From: Desertivirga sp966211215
GTDB taxonomy: Bacteria; Bacteroidota; Bacteroidia; Sphingobacteriales; Sphingobacteriaceae
DNA: 64,000 nt
NCBI GenBank assembly: GCA_966211215.1
Contig: CBIHNR010000002.1
Span: forward strand, 5,223-69,222
Direction: 5' to 3'
Shown here one piece after another: positions 54,914 through 62,164 of this stretch. The notes below the pieces were generated by a model, which saw nothing but the letters and a program-made list of their open reading frames with translations, was not told where the DNA came from and did no database searches. How positions within the stretch are numbered: the first letter of the stretch is position 1; every line of letters starts with the position of its first letter. Both the position numbers and the translations under genes were made by a program.

Positions 54914-57289
54914 GTGGCAGTATCGGGCATAATAAGCGATAAGGAATTTGTAAGGTTGCTTACAGATCAGGACAGTTATTCTGAATATAGCCTCCAAACA
55001 TTGGAACGTTTGTTGGCAAAATATCCGTATTGTCATGCATTTCACTTTGCTTACGCAGCTGCTTTAAAGAAATTAAATACCGACAAGTTTGACGCAGCGC
55101 TCCAAAAATCGGCAGCATTCTGCCCTTCCCGGGAAGTTTTACATCGATATGTAGAGCATTACAGAGATGTTAAGCGGACTTTTTTCGATAAGAAAGAAGT
55201 TGTTGAGGCTTATGTGCCATTGGAGTTTGATAAGCAAAAGGGGCTGGCAATAGGGGAAGAACAGCCGCTTTCGGAATCAGAAGCCCAGTCACTGGTTGGA
55301 AACTTCGTTCCTCAAATTATAGAAGCAGAGGAAGAGGAGACTATAAAGGATGAACCAGGGCAATCAGAAAGCTTTGCGATAGAAACAGTAGGAGAAGGAG
55401 AGGAAGTTTTTGAGGAAATTGGAGAACTTGACTTAAATAAGGAAGATCAAACTTTACGAAAAGATACCGATACCGAGGAGGTGTTGCAATCGGAAGCCCA
55501 GGAGTCCAATATTGAGCCGCCCGTAGTTGAGGAAGAATTTATTGGAGCTCAAGATATTACCGAGATAGATGAGGAGGCTGAAGGGGAAACAGTTTTTGAA
55601 GAGATTGGCGAACTGACAGATTTAGCGGAGCAAAGCCTGCCGGAAGGTGCTGATGAGAAAGCCGCTGATGAAAACGAGATAGAAGGGGAGCCTGTTTTTG
55701 AAGAAATAGGTGAACCAGAGGATTTCACAATACCAAGTTTACAAGAAGAAGAAAGATTTGAAGGTGAAGTTTCTGATGAAAAAAATGAGGTAGCAGAAGA
55801 GCTTGTTTTTGAGGAAATAAGCGAGCCTGCAGATTTTGAGGAAACTAAAGATGAGAGTGTTATAGGGGAGGGCTCTGAAGAAGGAAATGATATAGAAGAA
55901 GAGCCTGTCTTCGATGAGATTGCTGACATTCAACCTGAAGAAGCGCCTGGCATGGAGCAAGACAAGGCTTTAAATGCTGAATCTGCTGACGAAGAAGTTT
56001 TTGAAGAAATAGCTGACATTGAAGCTGAAGCCTACTCCCATGTAGATAAGGACGCCCGGCCTGAAGCGGCCTTTAATGAGGAAGACGAACTTTTTGAAGA
56101 GATATCAGAAGTCCCCACGATAGAGGCAGAATCTCCTGATATTTCGGATAATAGTGATGCTGATGAAGGCGAAGTATTTGAAGAGATTGCCGAGATTGAG
56201 TCGGAACACGAAGAGCAGGGGGAAAGTGAAGAAGATATAGAACTGGAGGATGAAGAAGATGAAATGACGGAGCCTTCATTCGGTGCTGAGGATGCTAACC
56301 AAAGAACAGAAGCAAGAGATGAATTGGTTTTATCAGAACCGCGGATAGAAACAGTTATTCCAGAGCCTGAACTCATTCTTGAAGGTTTTGCCGCCTCAGG
56401 TTTGGCTGCTGCCACGGCGACGAGCCAGGGCGCTGCTTTAGCAGATGAAATAGAGACAGTGGTGCCGGAGAATGAGTTTCCGGAATTTAGATTCAGTAGT
56501 TATAGTATTGAAAGCTTTGACTCGCAAAGTAGGCAGTCAGAAGTTCAAAACAGCGAAATTCCGGGTTCGATTGCTGCGCCAAAACCGTCGGAGGTAAGTA
56601 GTCAACAGATTCCTGAAGAAAGGTTAATTGTAGATAGCATTGCCTCAAGCGATTATTTCGTGTTTGATAGATCGGTAGTAGACCCGCTGCAGCAGCCTGA
56701 AGATGTTCGCGAAAAAGAGGATCTGCAAGAAAGCTTTCCAATGCCTGTTAGTCAGGAAACAGAGATTGAGCATGATCCTAGCGATGTTTCAAAGTATCAC
56801 GATGAAACTATGCCTTTTACCTTCCGTTGGTGGCTGCATAAAACAAGAACGGAACATGCCGACACATATCAGCCATATCTTGAATCGCCGGCTGCGGCAC
56901 ATATAATGGCTCCTGATCCTGCGCTAAACCAGCAAATAATAGAGAATATTTTCCATCAGCAACCTGAGCTTAATGCATTGCCCGAAACACAGGATGCGCT
57001 TTCTAAAGCCGAGCTGCGTAAGAAGGAGGATTCCATTATTGAACGTTTCATAAAAGAAGAGCCACAGATAAAGCCACCTGTTGCGAATAAGATTGATACT
57101 GAAAACAAGGCTAGAAAAAGTTCCGAGGATCATTTAGACCTCGTTTCCGAAACATTGGCTAAGATCTATATCGATCAAATGCATTATCACAAAGCCATAG
57201 ACATTTACAGAAAATTAAGTTTGAAATTTCCGGAAAAAAGCACTTACTTTGCCGGTCAAATTTCAGAATTAGAAAAGAGAATCAATTAA
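54914..57289 (+). CDS. Very acidic repeat protein of the miaB-secG cluster
   Basis: A 791-residue protein (GTG start at 54914) with three parts. The N-terminal domain (about 1-110) is helical with conserved LLTDQDSYSEYSLQTLERLL and ALKKLNTDKFDAAL motifs. The middle (about 150-490) is extremely acidic and contains eight copies of a V-F-E/D-E-I-G/A/S core, spaced mostly 27-37 residues apart. The C-terminal part (about 640-791) returns to normal composition, with FTFRWWLHKTRTEHADTY and a final TPR-like helix pair (DQMHYHKAIDIYRKLSLKFP). The same position in related genomes often holds a hypothetical gene (recalled, not checked). Function unknown. Confidence 0.8.
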   Translation: MAVSGIISDKEFVRLLTDQDSYSEYSLQTLERLLAKYPYCHAFHFAYAAALKKLNTDKFDAALQKSAAFCPSREVLHRYVEHYRDVKRTFFDKKEVVEAYVPLEFDKQKGLAIGEEQPLSESEAQSLVGNFVPQIIEAEEEETIKDEPGQSESFAIETVGEGEEVFEEIGELDLNKEDQTLRKDTDTEEVLQSEAQESNIEPPVVEEEFIGAQDITEIDEEAEGETVFEEIGELTDLAEQSLPEGADEKAADENEIEGEPVFEEIGEPEDFTIPSLQEEERFEGEVSDEKNEVAEELVFEEISEPADFEETKDESVIGEGSEEGNDIEEEPVFDEIADIQPEEAPGMEQDKALNAESADEEVFEEIADIEAEAYSHVDKDARPEAAFNEEDELFEEISEVPTIEAESPDISDNSDADEGEVFEEIAEIESEHEEQGESEEDIELEDEEDEMTEPSFGAEDANQRTEARDELVLSEPRIETVIPEPELILEGFAASGLAAATATSQGAALADEIETVVPENEFPEFRFSSYSIESFDSQSRQSEVQNSEIPGSIAAPKPSEVSSQQIPEERLIVDSIASSDYFVFDRSVVDPLQQPEDVREKEDLQESFPMPVSQETEIEHDPSDVSKYHDETMPFTFRWWLHKTRTEHADTYQPYLESPAAAHIMAPDPALNQQIIENIFHQQPELNALPETQDALSKAELRKKEDSIIERFIKEEPQIKPPVANKIDTENKARKSSEDHLDLVSETLAKIYIDQMHYHKAIDIYRKLSLKFPEKSTYFAGQISELEKRIN
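55400..56200 (+). repeat. Eight degenerate VFEEI-type repeats inside the acidic protein
   Basis: Copies of GTTTTTGAGGAAATT-like DNA (V-F-E-E-I-G/A/S) begin near 55403, 55589, 55693, 55805, 55904, 55996, 56090 and 56170. The spacers differ in sequence and are Glu/Asp-rich, so only the core is conserved. Confidence 0.8.
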
Positions 57290-57302
57290 ATAAAAAGAAG
57301 AT

Positions 57303-57635
57303 ATGTTTTACTTTCTTGTTATTGTAGCCATCATCATTTGTGTGTTATTAGCGCTACTAATTTTAATCCAGGAGCCTAAAGGCGGAGGCTTATCTTCTGG
57401 TTTTGCTGGTTCTAACAATATAATGGGCGTTCAGCGTACCGGCGATTTCCTTGAAAAAGGAACTTGGGTGTTGATCATATCACTAATGGTAGTGGTTTTA
57501 TTGATTAACGTGGCGGTTCCAAGAAGCGGAGCTGCTTCACAAGGCGAAGATCTTCAGGAACAAATTAATAAGCCTGCTCCGGTATCGGCACCAATAGCGC
57601 CAATGCCAAAAGCAACTGATACAACTAAGAAATAA
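57303..57635 (+). CDS. secG: Preprotein translocase subunit SecG
   Basis: A 110-residue protein with two membrane helices (about 3-22 and 53-72) and the SecG signature ILIQEPKGGGLSSGFAGSN between them. It stimulates SecYEG translocation. The C-terminal extension (about 80-110) is Pro/Ala-rich with no known domain. It is the last gene of the miaB-lptE cluster and is closed by the terminator at 57659. secA is at the right edge of the window and groESL lies between. Confidence 0.94.
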   Translation: MFYFLVIVAIIICVLLALLILIQEPKGGGLSSGFAGSNNIMGVQRTGDFLEKGTWVLIISLMVVVLLINVAVPRSGAASQGEDLQEQINKPAPVSAPIAPMPKATDTTKK

Positions 57636-57658
57636 GATATTTTATACCATATAAACCC

Positions 57659-57686
57659 AAGGCTTCCTATTAAGGAAGCCTTTTTT
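57659..57686 (+). terminator. Terminator after secG
   Basis: AAGGCTTCCT (57659-57668), loop ATTA, AGGAAGCCTT (57673-57682) and then a T-run. Confidence 0.9.
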
Positions 57687-57690
57687 GTGA

Positions 57691-57998
57691 TCCCTCTGCT
57701 GGGTTTAAGCCCCTCTTTTAAGTTATTCAGTAGTCAAATAAGCATGTTTGGGTAATATAAGGATGGTTTGAGTATAGATAGTGTATAGGGAATGTATTGA
57801 ATTCTCGATACCCCCGCCGAATCTTGGGCTCATCTATCTGACATTTCACTGACAGGCTGACATCTCTACATTAAGGCAAAGTTAAGCGCTGCAAACAGCA
57901 AGTGAAAAATTGACAAAATTCTAGACAAAAATGTCTGATTGTGTCTTTGGCATAAAAAGTGACAAGTTGGGAGCAGATAACAAATTACATATTAAACT
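57691..57998. promoter_or_regulatory. Long groES upstream region with repeated CTGACA half-sites
   Basis: A 308-base noncoding stretch. CTGACA occurs at 57838-57843, 57849-57854 and 57857-57862, and the inverted repeat AGACA/TGTCT is at 57923-57936. TGTCTTTG (57942-57949) is a one-mismatch -7 element. No HrcA-type CIRCE element (TTAGCACTC-N9-GAGTGCTAA) is seen, so heat control, if present, may use another operator. Confidence 0.45.
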
Positions 57999-58274
57999 AT
58001 GGCATTAAATATTAAACCTATCGCAGATAGAGTAGTAGTTGAAGCTGCTCCTGCAGAAGAAAAAACAGCATCAGGAATCTATATCCCTGACACAGCTAAA
58101 GAAAAACCTCAAAGAGGAACTGTAGTTGCCGTTGGTGATGGCAAAAAAGATGAGCCTTTAACTGTTAAAGTAGGTGACCAGGTTTTATATGGCAAATACG
58201 CCGGTACTGAAATTAACTACGAAGGCAAAGAGTATTTAATTATGCGTGAATCTGACATTTACGCAGTTCTGTAA
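57999..58274 (+). CDS. groES: Co-chaperonin GroES
   Basis: A 91-residue Hsp10 that caps GroEL during ATP-driven folding. Diagnostic features: IKPIADRVVVEAAPAEEKTA with the mobile loop ASGIYIPDTAKEKPQRGTVV and the C-terminal YLIMRESDIYAVL. It starts the groES-groEL operon; groEL follows after 111 bases. Confidence 0.98.
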   Translation: MALNIKPIADRVVVEAAPAEEKTASGIYIPDTAKEKPQRGTVVAVGDGKKDEPLTVKVGDQVLYGKYAGTEINYEGKEYLIMRESDIYAVL

Positions 58275-58385
58275 TTAATGAGAGAAGGATTGAAAGAGAA
58301 AATGTCTGGTCTCTAATGACTCTTCATTCTATCATTCACTAATTCAAAATTCTATCATTTTATTGATTCAATAATTTAAAAAGAA

Positions 58386-60023
58386 ATGGCAAAACAAGTA
58401 AAATACAACGTTGATGCGCGTGACGCTCTAAAAAGAGGTGTTGATACCTTAGCAAATGCAGTAAAAGTTACTTTGGGCCCTAAAGGCCGTAACGTAATTA
58501 TTGATAAAAAATTTGGTTCTCCAGCTGTAACTAAAGACGGTGTTACTGTAGCTAAAGAAATCGAATTAAAAGATGCTATCGAGAATATGGGTGCTCAGAT
58601 GGTTAAAGAAGTAGCTTCTAAAACTGCAGATATCGCAGGTGATGGAACTACTACTGCCACTGTTTTAGCTCAGGCTATCGTAACTGCTGGTATTAAAAAC
58701 GTTGCTGCGGGTGCAAATCCAATGGATTTAAAACGTGGTATTGACAAAGCTGTTGCTACAGTTGTTGAGAACTTAAAATCTCAATCTCAAACTGTTGGCG
58801 AAGATAACAACAAGATCAAACAAGTTGCTGCCATCTCAGCAAACAACGACGAAGTTATCGGTTCGTTAATTGCTGAAGCAATGGGTAAAGTTGGTAAAGA
58901 CGGTGTGATCACTGTTGAAGAAGCAAAAGGTACGGAAACCGAAGTTAAAACTGTAGAAGGTATGCAGTTTGACCGTGGTTACCTTTCTCCTTACTTCGTA
59001 ACCAACGCTGATAAAATGGAAGCGGAATTAGAAAACCCCTACATTTTAATCTACGACAAGAAAATCAGCAGCATGAAAGAATTGCTTCCTGTGCTTGAAA
59101 AACAAGTTCAGACTGGCAAACCTCTTGTTATCATTTCTGAAGATTTAGACGGAGAAGCTTTAGCTACATTAGTAGTTAATAAAATCCGTGGCTCATTGAA
59201 AGTTGCGGCTGTTAAGGCTCCTGGTTTCGGTGATCGCCGTAAAGCAATGTTAGAGGATATCGCTATCCTAACTGGCGGTACTGTTATCTCTGAAGAAAGA
59301 GGTTATAAATTAGAAAATGCTGACCTTTCTTACTTAGGCCAGGCTGAAAAAGTAATTATCGACAAAGATAATACTACAGTTATTAATGGTGCTGGTAACG
59401 CTGATGATATAAAAGCTCGTGTTAACCAGATCAAATCTCAAATCGAAACTACTACATCTGATTACGATCGTGAAAAATTACAAGAGCGCCTTGCTAAATT
59501 AGCTGGTGGTGTTGCTGTTCTTTACGTTGGTGCTGCTACTGAAGTAGAGATGAAAGAGAAAAAAGATCGTGTTGATGATGCTTTACATGCAACTCGTGCA
59601 GCAGTTGAAGAAGGTATCGTAGCTGGTGGTGGTGTTGCCTTCATCCGAGCGGTAGCTGCTTTAGCAAACCTTAAAGGTGCTAACGAAGATGAGAATACTG
59701 GTATCCAGATCATCCGTCGTGCTATTGAAGAGCCACTTCGCCAGATCTGCGAGAATGCAGGTATCGAAGGTTCTATCGTAGTTCAAAAAGTAAAAGAAGG
59801 AACTGCTGATTTCGGTTACAATGCTCGTACTGATGTTTACGAAAACTTAATCGGTGCAGGTGTAATCGACCCAACTAAAGTGTCTCGCGTAGCTTTAGAG
59901 AACGCTGCTTCTATCGCTTCTATGTTATTAACTACAGAATGCGTTTTAGCAGACGATCCGGAAGATGAGAAAGCCGGTGCTGGTATGCCTCCAATGGGCG
60001 GCGGCATGGGTGGAATGATGTAA
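58386..60023 (+). CDS. groEL: Chaperonin GroEL
   Basis: A 545-residue Hsp60 subunit of the tetradecameric folding chamber. The ATP-binding GDGTTTATVLAQAIV, the AAVEEGIVAGGGVAFIRA motif and the C-terminal GGM tail (GMPPMGGGMGGMM) are typical; length and motifs are complete. It is the only groEL copy in the window and is followed by a terminator at 60060. Codon use is more biased than in its neighbours (for example CGT and GGT codons), as expected for a highly expressed gene. Confidence 0.99.
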   Translation: MAKQVKYNVDARDALKRGVDTLANAVKVTLGPKGRNVIIDKKFGSPAVTKDGVTVAKEIELKDAIENMGAQMVKEVASKTADIAGDGTTTATVLAQAIVTAGIKNVAAGANPMDLKRGIDKAVATVVENLKSQSQTVGEDNNKIKQVAAISANNDEVIGSLIAEAMGKVGKDGVITVEEAKGTETEVKTVEGMQFDRGYLSPYFVTNADKMEAELENPYILIYDKKISSMKELLPVLEKQVQTGKPLVIISEDLDGEALATLVVNKIRGSLKVAAVKAPGFGDRRKAMLEDIAILTGGTVISEERGYKLENADLSYLGQAEKVIIDKDNTTVINGAGNADDIKARVNQIKSQIETTTSDYDREKLQERLAKLAGGVAVLYVGAATEVEMKEKKDRVDDALHATRAAVEEGIVAGGGVAFIRAVAALANLKGANEDENTGIQIIRRAIEEPLRQICENAGIEGSIVVQKVKEGTADFGYNARTDVYENLIGAGVIDPTKVSRVALENAASIASMLLTTECVLADDPEDEKAGAGMPPMGGGMGGMM

Positions 60024-60059
60024 CAAAACCCTAAATCCCTTAAAGGGGAAGAGTATAAG

Positions 60060-60095
60060 AGCCTCCGGAGTACTTCTTCGGGGGCTTTGCTTTTT
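60060..60095 (+). terminator. Terminator after groEL
   Basis: AGCCTCCG (60060-60067) pairs with CGGGGGCT (60079-60086), one G-T pair, loop of 11, followed by TTGCTTTTT. Confidence 0.8.
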
Positions 60096-60126
60096 ATGAA
60101 TGGGTAGCATATAATTTAAAGGTTAC

Positions 60127-60134
60127 TATATTTG
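60127..60134 (+). promoter_or_regulatory. -7 element of the YhcG-type nuclease gene
   Basis: TATATTTG, an exact TAnnTTTG match, 15 bases before the ATG at 60150. The alternative in-frame TTG start lies inside it. Confidence 0.5.
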
Positions 60135-60149
60135 AGATTATCCTTTGTA

Positions 60150-61178
60150 ATGAACTTATCGCATCTTGATCTTGAGTATAACAATTGGCTTGCTGAAATA
60201 AAGTCTAGAATTCGCCATAGCCAAATAAAGGCGGTTGTAGCGGCTAATGCTGCGTTGATAAAGTTTTACTGGGATCTGGGTAAGATGATTTGCGATAAAC
60301 AGTCTGAGGCTAACTGGGGAGATAAGATTATTGAACAATTGTCGAGGGATCTAAAACAGGAATTTCCGGAAATGAAGGGCCTTTCACGTTCAAACCTGTT
60401 CTACGCCAAACAGTTCTATACTTTTTATTCTACATCAATGGTCCAACAGCTTGTTGGACAAATTCCATGGGGGCACAATATTCTGATTTTTACTAAATCG
60501 AGAAATATAAAAGAAGCCAATTTTTATCTCTCACAAACTATTGCAAATAATTGGAGTAGAGATGTTTTAGCTTTGCAGTTGAAATCAAATTTATATACAA
60601 GGACAGGGAAAGCAATTACAAACTTTGATAACACGTTGCCTCAACCACTGTCGGAATTAGCTTGCCAAACATTAAAAGATCCTTATATTTTTGATTTTTT
60701 AAACTTACATACCAACGCAAAAGAAAGGGATATTGAAACCCAACTCCTGAAACATATCACCAAGTTCTTGCTGGAATTAGGAAAAGGATTTGCTTTCGTA
60801 GGAAGGCAGTACTATCTGGAAATTGCAAATACAGACTACTATATCGACCTTCTATTCTATCACATTCATCTTAAATGTTATGTGGTTATTGAGTTAAAGA
60901 ATACAAAATTTATTCCTGAGTATGCAGGTAAATTAAATTTCTATTTATCTGCGGTAGATACATTATTAAAGCAAGGGGATGACAATCCCACTATTGGCAT
61001 CTTGCTGTGCAGAGATAAAAACAATTTAGAAGCTGAATTTGCATTAAGAGATATCGGAAAGCCAATGGGGGTAAGCGAGTTTCAATTTATAGAAAATTTA
61101 CCCGAAAATTTAAAAAGTAGTTTACCTACTATCGAAGAACTTGAAATCGAACTTAAAAAATTAAAGGATATTAATTGA
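60150..61178 (+). CDS. YhcG/DUF1016-family PDDEXK nuclease
   Basis: From the ATG at 60150, a 342-residue protein in two parts. The N-terminal DUF1016 region (about 1-165) begins MNLSHLDLEYNNWLAEIKSR and contains LIKFYWDLGKMI and WGDKIIEQLSRDLKQEFPEM. The C-terminal PDDEXK nuclease domain (about 185-330) has the catalytic Asp233 (TDYYIDLLFYH) and E248-L-K250 (CYVVIELK). Family members are linked to DNA repair or defence and often travel with restriction systems; this copy is alone between groEL and mscS with its own promoter. Its exact role is unproven. Confidence 0.9.
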   Translation: MNLSHLDLEYNNWLAEIKSRIRHSQIKAVVAANAALIKFYWDLGKMICDKQSEANWGDKIIEQLSRDLKQEFPEMKGLSRSNLFYAKQFYTFYSTSMVQQLVGQIPWGHNILIFTKSRNIKEANFYLSQTIANNWSRDVLALQLKSNLYTRTGKAITNFDNTLPQPLSELACQTLKDPYIFDFLNLHTNAKERDIETQLLKHITKFLLELGKGFAFVGRQYYLEIANTDYYIDLLFYHIHLKCYVVIELKNTKFIPEYAGKLNFYLSAVDTLLKQGDDNPTIGILLCRDKNNLEAEFALRDIGKPMGVSEFQFIENLPENLKSSLPTIEELEIELKKLKDIN

Positions 61179-61192
61179 AGAGCATTTAAACT

Positions 61193-61981
61193 ATGGATTG
61201 GAAAAAAATAGACGATAAAGTATACGACTTCATAATACACAACGGGCCAAGGTTTTTAACCGCAATACTACTCCTGTTTGTTGGCTTCTGGTTAATAAAA
61301 CTTGTAAGAAGATTGCTGGTAGCAGGCATGGATAAGCGGGAACTCGACCCCTCGCTTCAACCATTTCTCAAAAGTATAATCATTATTTCCTTACAAATAT
61401 TTCTGATTATTGGCGTAATGCAGATTGTTGGGCTCGAGCTCACAATTTTTACCACAGTTATTGGAGCATTCGGAGTGGCGGCAGGTTTAGCTTTGTCTGG
61501 GACTTTGCAGAATTTTGCTAGTGGTGTACTTATTTTAATTCTCAAGCCTTTTAGGGTAGGTGATAATATTGTTGCCCAAGGGCAGGAAGGAACCGTTCAG
61601 ACTATTGAGATTTTCTATACCGTTATTAACACTGCAGATAACAAAACCGTTATTATTCCGAACAGTAAATTATCCAACGAAATAATTATCAACACAAGCC
61701 GCGAAGGAAAACGCCGTTTAGATATAGGGTTGAAGGTAACCTATGGCACTGATTTCAATGAGGTTAGGTCGATAGTTGAGGAGACGGTCAAGAATTCAAG
61801 AAACATACTTCCTGCCCCTGCGCCTAAAATTGGAGTATCATCGTTAGATGCTGATGGCTATAAAGTTACCTTAAATGTATGGGTTTCGCCTGCAGCTTTT
61901 TCAGATACCAAATTGAAATTACAAGAAAAGGTAATTGAAGATTTAAAAGCAGCCGAAGTCAAATTACCTGGAATGGCTTAA
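61193..61981 (+). CDS. Small-conductance mechanosensitive channel (MscS family)
   Basis: A 262-residue MscS-type channel: three membrane helices (about 18-40, 60-80 and 88-110), the pore-lining helix AFGVAAGLALSGTLQNFASG, the beta domain opening LILKPFRVGDNIVAQGQEGT and the C-terminal alpha/beta domain. It opens under membrane tension to release solutes upon hypo-osmotic shock. The size matches the minimal MscS. It starts 14 bases after the nuclease stop, so the two may share a transcript. Confidence 0.95.
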   Translation: MDWKKIDDKVYDFIIHNGPRFLTAILLLFVGFWLIKLVRRLLVAGMDKRELDPSLQPFLKSIIIISLQIFLIIGVMQIVGLELTIFTTVIGAFGVAAGLALSGTLQNFASGVLILILKPFRVGDNIVAQGQEGTVQTIEIFYTVINTADNKTVIIPNSKLSNEIIINTSREGKRRLDIGLKVTYGTDFNEVRSIVEETVKNSRNILPAPAPKIGVSSLDADGYKVTLNVWVSPAAFSDTKLKLQEKVIEDLKAAEVKLPGMA

Positions 61982-62082
61982 TTTTAAAGGCTTTCTGAGA
62001 ATGTACTCTAAATGCATTTAAAGTTTTTTAAAATAGCTTATAATTTATGGCATTCAACTGAACTATAATTGATTAATTAGTC

Positions 62083-62090
62083 TAATTTTG
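62083..62090 (+). promoter_or_regulatory. secA -7 promoter element
   Basis: TAATTTTG, an exact TAnnTTTG match, 74 bases before the secA ATG, implying a leader of about 70 bases. Confidence 0.4.
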
Positions 62091-62164
62091 CACTTGTATG
62101 ACAATATGGCTTATCTATGTTGATGGCTTAATTGTTGAGTAGTAAGCATTTTTACAACGACACC

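Noticed and set aside
55549..56415. Ser-rich minus-strand frames inside the acidic repeat protein
   Set aside because: They mirror the Glu-rich (GAA/GAG) coding strand; low-complexity shadows, not genes.
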